This document shows, piece by piece, positions 10,809-20,229 of a stretch of 64,000 nt of DNA. This DNA comes from Falsirhodobacter algicola (lineage in GTDB: Bacteria; Pseudomonadota; Alphaproteobacteria; Rhodobacterales; Rhodobacteraceae), in contig NZ_CP047289.1 of NCBI RefSeq assembly GCF_018279165.1, forward strand, positions 1,052,501 through 1,116,500. Reading direction: 5' to 3'. How positions within the stretch are numbered: the first letter of the stretch is position 1; the number at the start of each line of letters is the position of its first letter. The notes beneath the pieces are model-generated. The model worked only from the letters and a program-made list of their open reading frames with translations, did not search any database and had not been told where the DNA came from. Both the position numbers and the translations under genes were made by a program.

Positions 10809-11837
10809 TCAGGGGAAGACGGGGGCCGCCGTCAGACCGGCGCTCTCCTCGATCCCCAGCATCAGGTTGGCGTTCTGCATCGCCTGACCGCTTGAGCCCT
10901 TGCACAGGTTGTCCAGCGTCGCAACCACCAGCGCGCGTCCGGGGATGCGATCGCCGATCACACCGATGTGCACATGGTTCGACCCGCGCACGTCATGGCT
11001 GGACGGCAGCGCGCCGAAGGGCAGCACATGGATGAACGGCTCGTCGGCATAACAGTTTTGCAGCGCGGCATGGATCGCCGCCGCTTCGCCGCGGACATAG
11101 ACATCGGCCAGAATTCCGCGGTTCATCGGCACCAGATGCGGCGTGAACTGCACCAGAACCGGGCGCCCCGCCACGGCCGAGAATTCCTGATCGAACTCCC
11201 CCAGATGGCGGTGCTTGCCGCCCGCGGAATAGGCGTTCGTGCCCTCCGACAGTTCGGCATGAAGCAGGTTTTCCTTCAGGCTGCGGCCCGCGCCGGACAC
11301 ACCGGCCTTCAGGTCGATCAGAATCTCGTCGAGGTCGATCACCCCCGCCTCAATCAGCGGGCGGATGGCGTATTGCCCGGTCGCGGCGTTGCAGCCCGTA
11401 CCGGCCACGAGGCGGGCGGCGCGGATCTCGTCACGGTAGAATTCGGTGAGGCCATAGACAGCCTCGGCCTGAATCTCCAGCGCGGCATGGGGCTGGCCGT
11501 ACCATTTCTGATAGGCCGCCGGATCACGCAGACGGAAATCGGCCGAAAGGTCCACGATCTTCAGATCGCGCGGCAGTTCGCGGATGACGGCTTGGCTCGT
11601 GGCATGGGGCAGCGCGCAGAACGCCAGATCGACCTGCGAAAAGTCGATCTCCTCGATCTTTTGCAGAACCGGCAGCGTCAGATGGCGCAGGAAGGGAAAG
11701 ACCTCGGCCATGGCCATACCGGCCTTGCGATCCCCCGACAGCGCCACGATCTGCATCGAGGGGTGGGAGGCGATCAGGCGGACCAGCTCGGCCCCGGTAT
11801 AGCCGGAGGCGCCGAGAATGGCGATGCGATGGGTCAT
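10809..11837 (-). CDS. argC: N-acetyl-gamma-glutamyl-phosphate reductase
   Basis: Third step of arginine biosynthesis: NADPH-dependent reduction of N-acetylglutamyl phosphate to the semialdehyde. The 342 residues show the Rossmann loop GASGYTG (9-15) and catalytic Cys149 in [18 protein letters not shown] is also typical. ATG 11837 lies 15 bp after the murI stop, so the two are very likely co-transcribed. Confidence 0.96.
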   Translation of the reverse strand: MTHRIAILGASGYTGAELVRLIASHPSMQIVALSGDRKAGMAMAEVFPFLRHLTLPVLQKIEEIDFSQVDLAFCALPHATSQAVIRELPRDLKIVDLSADFRLRDPAAYQKWYGQPHAALEIQAEAVYGLTEFYRDEIRAARLVAGTGCNAATGQYAIRPLIEAGVIDLDEILIDLKAGVSGAGRSLKENLLHAELSEGTNAYSAGGKHRHLGEFDQEFSAVAGRPVLVQFTPHLVPMNRGILADVYVRGEAAAIHAALQNCYADEPFIHVLPFGALPSSHDVRGSNHVHIGVIGDRIPGRALVVATLDNLCKGSSGQAMQNANLMLGIEESAGLTAAPVFP

Positions 11838-11852
11838 GGTCGGTCCTTTCAG

Positions 11853-12665
11853 TCAGACGGCCTCGAACTCGACGCCGCGCCGCAGAAACGCGGTCGCGTG
11901 CGAAGAGACGCTGTCCGGATTGCCCGTCGTCAGATAGCGGCTGCGTTGCCCGCTGCCAAGGAACTCCGGGCGCCGGGCAAGGTAATCCTCCAGCGCGGCG
12001 GCCACGAGGTCGGGCTGGGACAGCACCGTCACCCCGGGGCCCAGCGCCGTGCGGAACACCGCTTCCATCATCGGATAATGCGTGCAGCCGAGGATGGCGG
12101 CATCGGGCTTCGGCATCCGGCGCAGCAGCGCCTCCACATGGCTTTTGACCAGCGCCTCGGCCAGAATGGAATCGCCCGCCTCGATCGCATCGACGACGCC
12201 GCCGCAGGGCTGCGCCTCCACGTCGACGCCGATGGCGCGGAAGGCGAGTTCACGCTGAAAGGCGCGGCTGGCGACGGTGGCCGGGGTCGCGAACAGCGCG
12301 ACATGCTTCACCCCCACCTCGCGCGGGGGGGAGTTGTCGCCCCATTGCCGTTCGGTCAGCGCCTCGATCAGCGGCACGAACACGCCGAGGACGCGCTTGT
12401 CCTGCGGAATCCACGTCTCCTGCATACGTTTCAGCGCGGCGGCCGATGCGGTGTTGCAGGCAAGGATCACCAGATCGCATCCCTCGTCCCACAAGCGTTC
12501 GACCGCGCGGGTCGTCAGATCGAAGATGTCGTCGGCGTCGCGCACCCCGTAAGGCGCATGGGCGTTGTCGCCGAGATAGACGAAGGGCACGTCCGGCAGA
12601 CGCTGCTGCAGGGCGGACAGGACGGTCAGCCCGCCCAGCCCCGAATCGAAGATGCCAACCGCCAT
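11853..12665 (-). CDS. murI: Glutamate racemase
   Basis: Makes D-glutamate for peptidoglycan. The 270-residue protein has the paired catalytic cysteines Cys70 (ACNTAS) and Cys194 (GCTHYP) and the N-terminal DSGLGG motif (7-12). ATG 12665 is chosen because GCAGGAGG stands about 5 nt upstream; an ATG five codons earlier (12680) lacks that spacing. First gene of the murI-argC-ccmE unit and divergent from the LysR gene. Confidence 0.95.
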   Translation of the reverse strand: MAVGIFDSGLGGLTVLSALQQRLPDVPFVYLGDNAHAPYGVRDADDIFDLTTRAVERLWDEGCDLVILACNTASAAALKRMQETWIPQDKRVLGVFVPLIEALTERQWGDNSPPREVGVKHVALFATPATVASRAFQRELAFRAIGVDVEAQPCGGVVDAIEAGDSILAEALVKSHVEALLRRMPKPDAAILGCTHYPMMEAVFRTALGPGVTVLSQPDLVAAALEDYLARRPEFLGSGQRSRYLTTGNPDSVSSHATAFLRRGVEFEAV

Positions 12666-12731
12666 TCCATCCTCCTGCATCGCGCTCGCCCCGCTTATGC
12701 CAGATGGCGCCCGATTTCCAGCCATGTTCCG

Positions 12732-12761
12732 TTTGCAAGTCAGCCATGCAAAGACTAGATG
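12732..12761 (+). promoter_or_regulatory. Promoter of the LysR gene with overlapping inverted repeat (candidate autoregulatory site)
   Basis: -35 TTGCAA (12733-12738), 17-nt spacer, -10 TAGATG (12756-12761), 23 nt before the LysR start. A perfect inverted repeat TTTGCA-N9-TGCAAA (12732-12752) covers the -35 and spacer, contains a T-N11-A core as in LysR-type operators, and includes CAGCCATGCA (12741-12750), which recurs at 13702-13711 downstream of the gene. The position would suit autorepression. Based on pattern only. Confidence 0.5.
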
Positions 12762-12783
12762 ATCCCCCGGGGGCTTAAGGATC

Positions 12784-13683
12784 ATGATGGACTGGGACAA
12801 ACTTCGCATTTTTCACGCTGTCGCAGATGCGGGCAGCCTGACGCATGCCGGCGACACGCTGCACCTGTCGCAATCGGCCGTCAGCCGGCAGATTCGCGCG
12901 CTTGAAGAAAGCCTGAACGTCACGCTGTTCCACCGGCATGCGCGGGGCCTGATCCTGACCGAACAGGGCGAACTGCTGTTCGACGCCACCAGCGCCATGG
13001 CCAAACGCCTCGACGCCGCCGCCGCGCGCATCCGCGACAGCGAGGACGAGGTGTTCGGCGAACTGCGCGTCACCTCCACCATCGGGCTGGGGACGATGTG
13101 GCTCGCGCCGCGGCTGACCCGGCTCTATCAGAAATACCCAGCGCTGAAGATCGACCTGATGCTGGAGGAGCGGGTTCTGGACCTGCCCATGCGCGAGGCC
13201 GATGTCGCCATCCGCATGAAGGAGCCGAGCCAGGCCGACCTGATCCGCAAGCGGCTGATGACGATCCGCATGCAGCTCTATGCCTCGCCCGACTATCTGG
13301 AGAAGCACGGCACCCCGTTGAACATGGCCGATTTCAACCAGCACCGTCTGATCTGCCAACATGCCGGAACGCCGCAGGTCAGCGCCGGCGCCTCGCTGGT
13401 GGCGGAGTTGATGAGCCACGACATCCCCTCCACCCTGACGGTGAACAATTATTTCGGCGTCATGCAGGCGGTCCTGAACCATCTGGGGATCGGCGTTCTG
13501 CCGAACTACCTCGCCGAGGAGTTTCCGCATCTGGTGCGCGTGCTGCCCGACGTGTCCTCGAACGACGTGCCGGTCTTCCTCGCCTATCCGGAAGAACTGC
13601 GCCATTCCAAGCGTGTCGCGGCCTTCCGGGATTTCATCACCGAAGAGATCATCACCTACCGCAAGAAGTACCAGAACAGCTGA
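12784..13683 (+). CDS. LysR-family regulator resembling LsrB/VtlR of Rhizobiales
   Basis: A 299-residue LysR-type regulator: winged helix at about 4-63 ([30 protein letters not shown]), linker helix, then a periplasmic-binding-like effector domain. The N-terminus and phrases such as [15 protein letters not shown] and the PDYL.KHGTP region resemble, from memory, LsrB/VtlR regulators of Sinorhizobium, Agrobacterium and Brucella, one of which activates an AbcR sRNA gene. Identity to that group needs an alignment. Divergent from murI. The 3' flank carries a palindrome, promoter and sRNA-like unit, suggesting its target. Start could be ATG 12784 or 12787. Confidence 0.85.
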   Translation: MMDWDKLRIFHAVADAGSLTHAGDTLHLSQSAVSRQIRALEESLNVTLFHRHARGLILTEQGELLFDATSAMAKRLDAAAARIRDSEDEVFGELRVTSTIGLGTMWLAPRLTRLYQKYPALKIDLMLEERVLDLPMREADVAIRMKEPSQADLIRKRLMTIRMQLYASPDYLEKHGTPLNMADFNQHRLICQHAGTPQVSAGASLVAELMSHDIPSTLTVNNYFGVMQAVLNHLGIGVLPNYLAEEFPHLVRVLPDVSSNDVPVFLAYPEELRHSKRVAAFRDFITEEIITYRKKYQNS

Positions 13684-13695
13684 TATGCGCCTGCC

Positions 13696-13710
13696 GCATG
13701 GCAGCCATGC
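13696..13710. promoter_or_regulatory. Perfect palindrome upstream of the sRNA-like unit (candidate LysR activation site)
   Basis: GCATGGC-A-GCCATGC, a perfect 7+1+7 palindrome starting 13 nt after the LysR stop. Its right half is part of CAGCCATGCA, identical to a segment inside the LysR promoter repeat (12741-12750). A second copy of GCATGGCAG is at 13743-13751, between the -35 and -10 of the next promoter. Centred about 64 nt upstream of the inferred transcription start, the usual distance for LysR recognition sites. Confidence 0.45.
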
Positions 13711-13731
13711 AGTATTTCGTTCTAAAAGAGC

Positions 13732-13760
13732 TTGCTGATTAAGCATGGCAGGCCTATTTC
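13732..13760 (+). promoter_or_regulatory. Putative promoter of the sRNA-like unit
   Basis: -35 TTGCTG (13732-13737), 17-nt spacer, -10 TATTTC (13755-13760). The spacer holds the direct repeat GCATGGCAG. No credible protein gene starts between here and the terminator at 13819, so the transcript would be a short RNA. Confidence 0.4.
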
Positions 13761-13766
13761 TGCTTT

Positions 13767-13846
13767 CGAAGGCAGCGGTCACATGACTGTTGATTTCATA
13801 CCTCCCTGTTGGACTTAGGCCGGGCTTATGCCCGGCTTTTTTTTCG
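13767..13846 (+). ncRNA. Putative small RNA, about 78 nt, with anti-Shine-Dalgarno loop
   Basis: Inferred from structure, not homology. From the expected start near 13767 the RNA would form a 9-bp stem (13773-13781 with 13784-13792, including two G-U pairs), then an unpaired stretch with CCUCCC (13801-13806), complementary to ribosome-binding sites, then a strong intrinsic terminator: GCCGGGC / GCCCGGC (13819-13825, 13830-13836) and eight T. This stem - single-stranded anti-SD - terminator layout is that of Hfq-dependent alphaproteobacterial sRNAs such as AbcR. It lies between the LysR gene and purL, both on the same strand. Alternative: the terminator merely ends the LysR transcript. Confidence 0.45.
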
Positions 13847-13910
13847 TGCCTTCCCCTGACGCGGTTCCTGCCTTATGACGCTGGGCAAATCCAAGCGAGC
13901 CGAGGAAGCC

Positions 13911-16067
13911 ATGTCCGACCCCGTCATCACGCCCGAGTTGATCGCCGCCCATGGTCTGAAGCCGGACGAATATGACCGTATTCTGGACATCATCGGACGC
14001 GAGCCGACCTTCACCGAGCTCGGCATCTTCAGCGCGATGTGGAACGAGCACTGTTCCTACAAATCCTCCAAACGCTGGCTGCGCACCCTGCCGACCACCG
14101 GCCCGCAGGTGATCTGCGGCCCCGGCGAGAATGCGGGCGTGGTCGATATCGGCGACGGTCAGGCCGTCATCTTCAAGATGGAGAGTCACAACCACCCCTC
14201 CTATATCGAGCCGCATCAGGGCGCGGCGACGGGCGTCGGCGGCATCCTGCGCGATGTCTTCACCATGGGCGCGCGCCCCATCGCGGCGATGAACGCGCTG
14301 TCCTTCGGTGTGCCCACCCATGCCAAGACGCCGCATCTGGTGAAGGGCGTGGTCGAAGGCATCGGCAGCTATGGCAACGCCTTCGGCGTGCCGACCGTCG
14401 GGGGCGAGGTGCGGTTCCACGCCGCCTATAACGGCAACTGCCTCGTGAACGCCTTTGCTGCCGGCCTCGCGGATACGGACAAGATCTTCTACTCTGCGGC
14501 CTCTGGGGTCGGGATGCCGGTCGTCTATCTCGGGGCCAAGACGGGCCGCGACGGCGTGGGCGGCGCGACCATGGCCTCGGCCGAATTCGACGACACGATC
14601 GAGGAGAAGCGCCCGACCGTGCAGGTCGGCGACCCCTTCACCGAAAAGCGTCTGCTCGAAGCCTGCCTCGAGCTGATGGCGTCGGGCGCGGTCATCTCCA
14701 TTCAGGACATGGGCGCGGCGGGGCTTACCTGCTCGGCGGTGGAGATGGGCGACAAGGGCGGCCTTGGCATCCGGCTCGATCTGGAGAACGTGCCGCAGCG
14801 CGAACCGAACATGACCGCCTACGAGATGATGCTCTCGGAAAGCCAAGAGCGGATGCTCATGGTGCTCAAGCCCGAGATGGAGGACGAGGCCCGCGCGATC
14901 TTCGTGAAATGGGATCTCGACTTCGCCATCGTCGGCGAAACCATCCCCGAGGACCGCTTCCTTATCCTGCACAACGGTGCGGTGAAGGCAGATCTACCGC
15001 TGTCGAAGCTGTCCTCCTCGGCCCCCGAATATGACCGCCCTTGGACCCCGACGCCCGCCGCCGCCCCGATGAAGCCGGTGCCCGCGATCGACCCGCTGGA
15101 CGGGCTGCGCGCGCTCCTGCGCTCGCCGAGCTATGCGCATAAGGCGTGGGTCTATGAGCAATATGACAGCATGGTCATGGCCGACACGATCCGCGCGCCG
15201 GGCCTTGGCGCCGGGGTGGTCCGCGTGCACGGCACGAACAAGGCGCTGGCCTTCACCAGCGATGTGACGCCGCGCTACGTTAAGGCGAACCCGCTGCAGG
15301 GCGGCCGTCAGGCCGTGGCCGAAGCCTATCGCAACCTGACGGCGGTGGGCGCCAAGCCCCTTGCCACGACCGACAACATGAACTTCGGCAACCCCGAAAA
15401 GCCGGAGATCATGGGCCAGTTCGTCGGCGCGATCCAAGGCATCGGCGAGGCCTGCATCGCCCTCGATATGCCGATCGTGTCGGGCAACGTGTCCCTCTAT
15501 AACGAAACGGACGGGCAAGGCATCCTGCCGACGCCGACCATCGGCGCCGTCGGCATCCTGACGCTGGATCAGATGATCGCCGGTCAGCCGCAGGCGGGCG
15601 ATCTGGCCGTCGTCATCGGTCAGACCACCGGGCATCTGGGCCAGTCGGCCCTTCTGGCCGAGCTTCTGGGCCGCGAGGATGGCGACGCCCCCCATGTCGA
15701 TCTGGAGACGGAGCGCCGGAATGGCGAGTTCCTGCGCGCCCAGCGTACCCGCCTGCGTGCGGCGACCGATCTATCGGATGGCGGGCTCGCGCTCGCGGCC
15801 TTCGAGATGGCGGAGGCCGCCGGCCTTGGCCTGACGCTGACGGCGGGCGATGCGGGCACCCTCTTTGGCGAGGATCAGGCCCGTTACCTCGTGGCCGTGG
15901 CCCCCGAGGCGCTGCCGGATCTGTCCGCAGCCGCCGAGGCGGCGGGCATCTGGCTGGACACGGTCGGCACCTTCGGCGGCGACACGATCCGCCTCGGCGC
16001 GGCACAGGCCCCGCTGACGGAACTCTCCACTCTCTATCGCACGGCCTTCGAAGCCGCGATCGCCTGA
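13911..16067 (+). CDS. purL: Phosphoribosylformylglycinamidine synthase subunit PurL
   Basis: ATP-dependent amidation of FGAR to FGAM in purine synthesis. The 718-residue product is the small PurL type, which needs separate PurS and PurQ (not in the window). The N-terminus carries the conserved [11 protein letters not shown] motif, followed by [13 protein letters not shown] and [10 protein letters not shown], typical of the ATP-binding halves. ATG 13911 is preceded by GAGGAA; a farther in-frame ATG at 13875 has no ribosome site. It stands 65 bp after the sRNA-like terminator and therefore needs its own promoter in that gap. Confidence 0.97.
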   Translation: MSDPVITPELIAAHGLKPDEYDRILDIIGREPTFTELGIFSAMWNEHCSYKSSKRWLRTLPTTGPQVICGPGENAGVVDIGDGQAVIFKMESHNHPSYIEPHQGAATGVGGILRDVFTMGARPIAAMNALSFGVPTHAKTPHLVKGVVEGIGSYGNAFGVPTVGGEVRFHAAYNGNCLVNAFAAGLADTDKIFYSAASGVGMPVVYLGAKTGRDGVGGATMASAEFDDTIEEKRPTVQVGDPFTEKRLLEACLELMASGAVISIQDMGAAGLTCSAVEMGDKGGLGIRLDLENVPQREPNMTAYEMMLSESQERMLMVLKPEMEDEARAIFVKWDLDFAIVGETIPEDRFLILHNGAVKADLPLSKLSSSAPEYDRPWTPTPAAAPMKPVPAIDPLDGLRALLRSPSYAHKAWVYEQYDSMVMADTIRAPGLGAGVVRVHGTNKALAFTSDVTPRYVKANPLQGGRQAVAEAYRNLTAVGAKPLATTDNMNFGNPEKPEIMGQFVGAIQGIGEACIALDMPIVSGNVSLYNETDGQGILPTPTIGAVGILTLDQMIAGQPQAGDLAVVIGQTTGHLGQSALLAELLGREDGDAPHVDLETERRNGEFLRAQRTRLRAATDLSDGGLALAAFEMAEAAGLGLTLTAGDAGTLFGEDQARYLVAVAPEALPDLSAAAEAAGIWLDTVGTFGGDTIRLGAAQAPLTELSTLYRTAFEAAIA

Positions 16068-16125
16068 TCTTGCAGGCGGGCGGGTGCGGGTCTACATCTG
16101 AAGCAAGACACCAAAGGACATTCCC

Positions 16126-16368
16126 ATGCCGATGGAAGCCCACGACATCGAAGCGCTGATCCGGGAGGCCTTCCCGGACGCCAAGATCACGATCACCGAC
16201 CTTGCCGGCGACGGCAATCATTGGTCGGCCGAAGTGATCGACGAAAGTTTCAAGGGCATGAACCGCGTGCAGCAGCAGCGGGCCGTCTATGCCAGCCTGA
16301 AGGGCAAGATGGACGGCGCGAACGGCGAGCTGCATGCACTCGCACTGACGACGAAGGCGCCCGCCTGA
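16126..16368 (+). CDS. BolA-family protein
   Basis: An 80-residue protein with the BolA/IbaG alpha-beta fold signatures: NHWSAEVIDESFKGM, RVQQQRAVYASL and the C-terminal ELHALAL. The conserved histidine in the last strand is the usual Fe-S ligand shared with a monothiol glutaredoxin. The next gene, 23 bp downstream, is exactly such a glutaredoxin (grxD), so the pair probably forms the BolA-Grx4 iron-sulfur carrier/iron sensor. Small cytosolic protein; no DNA-binding role can be inferred. Confidence 0.9.
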   Translation: MPMEAHDIEALIREAFPDAKITITDLAGDGNHWSAEVIDESFKGMNRVQQQRAVYASLKGKMDGANGELHALALTTKAPA

Positions 16369-16391
16369 TTGCGGGCCTGAAAGGATACGAC

Positions 16392-16766
16392 ATGACCGAG
16401 ACGACCACCGCACAGGACCAGATCCGCCAGACGATCGAAACCAATGACGTGGTGCTCTTCATGAAGGGCACGGCGCAGATGCCGCAATGCGGCTTCTCCA
16501 GCCGCGTGGCCGGTGTGCTCAACTACATGGGCGTCGCGTTCAAGGACGTGAACGTGCTCGCCGATCAGGAGCTGCGTCAGGGGATCAAGGATTTCTCCGA
16601 CTGGCCGACGATCCCGCAGCTTTACGTGAAGGGCGAGTTCGTGGGCGGCTGCGACATCATCACCGAGATGACCTTGTCGGGCGAACTCGACAGCCTGTTC
16701 GAAACGAACGGCGTCGCCTATGACAAGGACGCCGCCGACAAGATCCGCGAAGCGAACGCGGAATAA
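16392..16766 (+). CDS. grxD: Monothiol glutaredoxin Grx4 type
   Basis: A 124-residue CGFS-type glutaredoxin that carries [2Fe-2S] clusters, often as a complex with BolA. The active-site CGFS is at 33-36 (MPQCGFSS), with the downstream WPTIPQLYVKGEFVGGCD block that binds glutathione. ATG 16392 gives the standard N-terminus. Co-transcribed with the bolA-like gene upstream and ended by the terminator at 16770-16797. Confidence 0.95.
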   Translation: MTETTTAQDQIRQTIETNDVVLFMKGTAQMPQCGFSSRVAGVLNYMGVAFKDVNVLADQELRQGIKDFSDWPTIPQLYVKGEFVGGCDIITEMTLSGELDSLFETNGVAYDKDAADKIREANAE

Positions 16767-16769
16767 ACG

Positions 16770-16797
16770 AAAGGCCCCGGCAATGCCGGGGCCTTTT
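16770..16797. terminator. Intrinsic terminator after grxD
   Basis: Stem AAAGGCCCCGGC / GCCGGGGCCTTTT with a 3-nt loop and T-run, 4 nt after the grxD stop. The left arm is A-rich, so it can also end the convergent MliC-like transcript. Confidence 0.85.
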
Positions 16798-17123
16798 CAT
16801 GTTGCGGTGCAGCTCGCCAGCAGGACATCCTCCGTCCCGTCCGGCCCGTGCCACAGCAGCACCGCCCCATCCCCCTTCGACCACCAGACGTAATGCGCCC
16901 CGTCCGACGGCCAGCCATAGCGCGCCCCGGATGCGGCGCGTTCGGCCAGAAGCGTGACCTGACGCCCCTCGACATTCAGGACGGCCAAAGCGGTGTCGCC
17001 TGTGTTCACATAGGTGACGGGCACCGTCACCCCCCGCTCACAGGTATAGGTCAGCGTCGTGAAGGGGGGCTCTGCAAGGGCGGCGCCGGGAAGCAGCGCC
17101 GCAAGGATCGCGAGCGCCCTCAC
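16797..17123 (-). CDS. MliC-like C-type lysozyme inhibitor, secreted
   Basis: A 108-residue protein with a clear signal peptide (cleavage after ALA at about residue 17) and an MliC/PliC-type beta-barrel. It starts with YTCERG (Cys28) and has VTLLAERAASGARYG, the WWSKGDGAVLLW strand and a terminal Cys105 that would pair with Cys28. The SGxRY-like region is the lysozyme-contacting loop in the family. There is no lipobox, so unlike E. coli MliC it should be free in the periplasm. It overlaps the end of zapA by 4 nt on the same strand, so may share its transcript. Confidence 0.8.
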   Translation of the reverse strand: MRALAILAALLPGAALAEPPFTTLTYTCERGVTVPVTYVNTGDTALAVLNVEGRQVTLLAERAASGARYGWPSDGAHYVWWSKGDGAVLLWHGPDGTEDVLLASCTAT

Positions 17124-17494
17124 TGCGCGACCTTCTCCTCCAGCGTGGCGGCGAGCGCCTCGGTCCGGGCCGCGAGTTCGGCCATCGTCTCCACCACGAC
17201 GGGGGGGATCACCGGAACCTCCACCCGCTCGGGGGCGGGCGCGGGGCGGGCCTGCAATTCGGCCACGCGGGCGCGCAGGGTGGTCAGCTCATGCTCCATC
17301 GCGGCGGTCTTGTCGGCCAGCATCAGCCCGGCCATCAGCAGCATCCGCTCGGACGGCATGCGGCCGATCTGCGAAAGAACGGCACCCGCCTGATCCGACA
17401 ATTGCCGCGCGGCGGCCTGCAGGAAACGCTCCTGCCCGTCCTGACAGGCGACGGTGAAGGTCTTGTTGCCGATGGTGATGTCGAGATCAGCCAT
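17120..17494 (-). CDS. zapA: Cell division protein ZapA family
   Basis: Promotes FtsZ bundling at the division site. The 124-residue protein has the ZapA N-terminal domain (ADLDITIGNKTFTVACQ) and the coiled-coil half (LMAGLMLADKTAAMEHELTTLRARVAELQ), with a Pro-rich break and a further helix at the C-terminus. I prefer ATG 17494, with GAGG nine nt upstream, to the ATG three codons earlier. It overlaps the upstream coiled-coil gene by 8 nt, which suggests translational coupling. Confidence 0.85.
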   Translation of the reverse strand: MADLDITIGNKTFTVACQDGQERFLQAAARQLSDQAGAVLSQIGRMPSERMLLMAGLMLADKTAAMEHELTTLRARVAELQARPAPAPERVEVPVIPPVVVETMAELAARTEALAATLEEKVAQ

Positions 17495-17891
17495 GTTGCG
17501 CATCCTCTGCCTTGCTCACATGCGGCTCCAGCGCCGAGAGGATGGAGTCCAGCTCCGCCCGGTCCGAGGCGCGGAGCGCCTGCAGGCTCTGGATCTCGGC
17601 GGGGGTGGTGTCGCCGCGCATCTGGGACAGCTGTTCGTGCAGTTCCCCGGCGGCGGCGCGCAGGGTTTCGAGCTGTTCGCTCAGGCTGGCGACCTCGGCC
17701 TCGAGGGCCTCGATCCGCTCGGAGGACTTCTCCTTCACGACCCGCAGCCGTTCGGCAAGCTGGGCGTTGACCTCGCGTTCCTCCTGCACGGCGCGGCTCT
17801 CGGCTGCGTCGCCCTGAAGGCTCTGCGCCGCCGTGCCGATCCGTTCCAGCGCGCGGGCGATCCGCCGCTCAAGCTCCACCAGATCCTGCAT
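17487..17891 (-). CDS. Conserved coiled-coil protein, unknown function, coupled to zapA
   Basis: 134 residues, almost wholly predicted helix with heptad-like Leu/Ala spacing and many Glu/Arg (for example LEAEVASLSEQLETLRAAAG). No signal peptide, no membrane helix, no catalytic motif. The 8-nt overlap with zapA and the divergent tkt are consistent with a division-linked accessory protein, but that is inference from neighbourhood. I do not recognise a named family. Confidence 0.75.
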   Translation of the reverse strand: MQDLVELERRIARALERIGTAAQSLQGDAAESRAVQEEREVNAQLAERLRVVKEKSSERIEALEAEVASLSEQLETLRAAAGELHEQLSQMRGDTTPAEIQSLQALRASDRAELDSILSALEPHVSKAEDAQHG

Positions 17892-18053
17892 CTAGCCTCC
17901 TTCGTTCGGGCGCGAATCGTGTGCCGCACCCACGTCGCCATGATCTTAGCGGGTTTCCGCACGGGATTTAGCCCCCATTCCCGCCGCCGCGCTTGATCTT
18001 GCCGCCGCGCCTGATATGGACAGGCGACCCCACCGAATGAAGAGGAGCGCGCC

Positions 18054-20069
18054 TTGGATATCGCCACCCTGCGCAGCCGCCACCATGATCACTGGATGCG
18101 CGCCGCCGCGATCCGCACCCTGACCCTCGACGCCGTGGCCGCCGCCAATTCCGGCCATTCCGGTATGCCCATGGGCATGGCGGATGTGGCGACGGTGCTG
18201 TTCGAAAAGCACATGAAGTTCGACGCCGCCGATCCGCAATGGCCCGACCGCGACCGCTTCATCCTGTCGGCGGGCCACGGCTCGATGCTGCTCTATTCGC
18301 TGCTGCATCTGACCGGCTATGCCGACATGACGCTGGAGCAGATCCGCAACTTCCGCCAGTGGGGCGCCATCACGGCCGGCCATCCCGAATACGGCCATGC
18401 CGGCGGGATCGAGACGACGACCGGCCCGCTGGGTCAGGGCATCGCCACCTCGGTCGGTTTCGCCATCGCCGAAGAGTCGCTGCGTGCCCGCTGGGGCAAG
18501 AAGATCATCGACCACTACACCTATGTCATCGCCGGCGACGGCTGCCTGATGGAGGGCGTCAGCCAAGAGGCGATCGGCCTTGCGGGCCGCCTGCAGCTGT
18601 CCAAGCTGATCGTGATGTGGGACAACAACGGCATCACCATCGACGGCAAGGTCTCGCTGTCGGATGTCACCGACCAGAAGGCGCGTTTCGCGGCTTCGGG
18701 CTGGGACGTGTTCGAATGCGACGGCCATGACCCGGACGACATCGACCGGGCGATCACCGCCGCCAAGGCTTCGCCCCGCCCGGCCCTGATCGACTGCGTG
18801 ACGAACATCGCGCTCGGCTCTTCGGCGCAGGACACGTCCAAAGGCCACGGCGCGCTGACCGATGCGCAACTGATCGCCGACACACGCACCGTCTATGGCT
18901 GGGATCACCACGATTTCGACATCCCCGCCGACATCCGGGACCAATGGGCCGCCATCGGCCGCCGCGGTGCCTCGGACCGTGCCGAGTGGGACATCCGCCT
19001 GCGCACGCTGTCGGATGCCAAACAGGCCGAGTTCGCGCGCCAGTTCGCGGGCGACATGCCCAAGCGCCTGTCCGCCGCGATCCGCGCCCTGAAGAAGCAG
19101 GTCACCGAGACGGCTCCGAAGGTCGCGACGCGCAAGGCCTCCGAAATGGCGCTGGAGGTGATCAACCCCATCGTCTCGGAAACGATCGGCGGTTCGGCCG
19201 ACCTCACCGGCTCGAACAACACCAAGACCGCCGATATGGGAGTGTTCGACATCGAAAGCCGCAAGGGGCGCTACGTCTATTACGGCATCCGCGAACACGG
19301 CATGGCGGCCGCGATCAACGGCATCGCGCTTCATGGCGGGCTGCGGGCCTATGGCGGCACGTTCATGGCCTTCACCGACTATGCCCGCCCGGCGATGCGC
19401 CTTGCCGCGCTGATGGGCGTGCCGAGCGTGTTCGTGATGACGCACGACTCCATCGGCCTTGGCGAAGACGGCCCGACCCACCAACCGGTGGAGCATCTGG
19501 CCATCAGCCGCGCGACGCCCAACACTTGGGTGTTCCGCCCCGCCGACGCGGTCGAGGCCGCCGAGGCGTGGGAACTGGCCCTCACGACCAAACGCACCCC
19601 TTCGGTCATGGCGCTGAGCCGCCAGAACCTGCCCACCGTGCGCCGCACGCACAGCCAGAAGAACCTGACGGCCCAAGGCGCCTATGTGCTGGAAGAGGCC
19701 ACGCGCAAGCGTCAGGTGATCCTGATGGCCACTGGGTCGGAAGTGGAGATCGCGCTGAAGGCCCGCGAGCTGCTGGAAGCGCAAGGCATCGGCACGCGTG
19801 TCGTCTCCGTCCCCTGCATGGAGATCTTCGCCCAGCAGGACGAATCCTATCGCAAGAAGGTGCTTCCGGCTGGTCCGGTCCGGATCGCGATCGAAGCCGC
19901 CTGCCGCATGCCGTGGGACCGTTGGCTTCTGGGCGAGCGTGGGAGCGAGAAGAAGGCGGCCTTCGTCGGCATGACCGGCTTCGGTGCCTCCGCCCCGGCC
20001 GAGCGTCTGTATCAGGAGTTCGGCATCACCGCCGAGGCGGTGGTCGAAAAGGCCAAAGCCCTTCTCTGA
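18054..20069 (+). CDS. tkt: Transketolase
   Basis: TPP-dependent two-carbon transfer in the pentose phosphate and Calvin pathways. The 671-residue protein has all three domains: [11 protein letters not shown] and GDGCLMEG with NNGITIDG for TPP/Mg binding, the [11 protein letters not shown] block with the catalytic Glu, and the C-terminal domain. The start is TTG 18054, seven nt after AGAGGAG; an internal Met would remove conserved sequence. A weak promoter is TTGATC (17993) - 16 nt - TATGGA (18015). A terminator follows at 20075-20100 before the gap genes. Confidence 0.95.
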   Translation: MDIATLRSRHHDHWMRAAAIRTLTLDAVAAANSGHSGMPMGMADVATVLFEKHMKFDAADPQWPDRDRFILSAGHGSMLLYSLLHLTGYADMTLEQIRNFRQWGAITAGHPEYGHAGGIETTTGPLGQGIATSVGFAIAEESLRARWGKKIIDHYTYVIAGDGCLMEGVSQEAIGLAGRLQLSKLIVMWDNNGITIDGKVSLSDVTDQKARFAASGWDVFECDGHDPDDIDRAITAAKASPRPALIDCVTNIALGSSAQDTSKGHGALTDAQLIADTRTVYGWDHHDFDIPADIRDQWAAIGRRGASDRAEWDIRLRTLSDAKQAEFARQFAGDMPKRLSAAIRALKKQVTETAPKVATRKASEMALEVINPIVSETIGGSADLTGSNNTKTADMGVFDIESRKGRYVYYGIREHGMAAAINGIALHGGLRAYGGTFMAFTDYARPAMRLAALMGVPSVFVMTHDSIGLGEDGPTHQPVEHLAISRATPNTWVFRPADAVEAAEAWELALTTKRTPSVMALSRQNLPTVRRTHSQKNLTAQGAYVLEEATRKRQVILMATGSEVEIALKARELLEAQGIGTRVVSVPCMEIFAQQDESYRKKVLPAGPVRIAIEAACRMPWDRWLLGERGSEKKAAFVGMTGFGASAPAERLYQEFGITAEAVVEKAKALL

Positions 20070-20074
20070 TCCCG

Positions 20075-20100
20075 AAGGCCGCCCCCCGGGGCGGCCTTTT
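20075..20100 (+). terminator. Intrinsic terminator after tkt
   Basis: AAGGCCGCCCC facing GGGGCGGCCTT with a tight C-rich loop and a TTTT tail, 6 nt after the tkt stop. It separates tkt from the gap cluster. Confidence 0.8.
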
Positions 20101-20229
20101 CCATAAGGCCGACGGCGTTAGCGCAACCACCGCCTGTTTGCGATAACATCCTGATTTGGCTTGTTTTTTGCTTTCCATACCCCGGATCGAGGCCTAGCCT
20201 TTCATCTGCATCAGCAGAGGGGCATGCGC

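Noticed and set aside
13707-13786. Mini-ORFs MQYFVLKELAD and MAGLFLLSKAAVT near the sRNA unit
   Set aside because: No ribosome sites, no overlap with conserved protein features; the structure fits a non-coding RNA better. A leader peptide cannot be fully excluded.
20161-20229. Upstream extension of gap paralog 1
   Set aside because: Adds 23 residues before the Rossmann INGFGRIG, unlike any GAPDH, and lacks a ribosome site; AGAGG fits ATG 20230.
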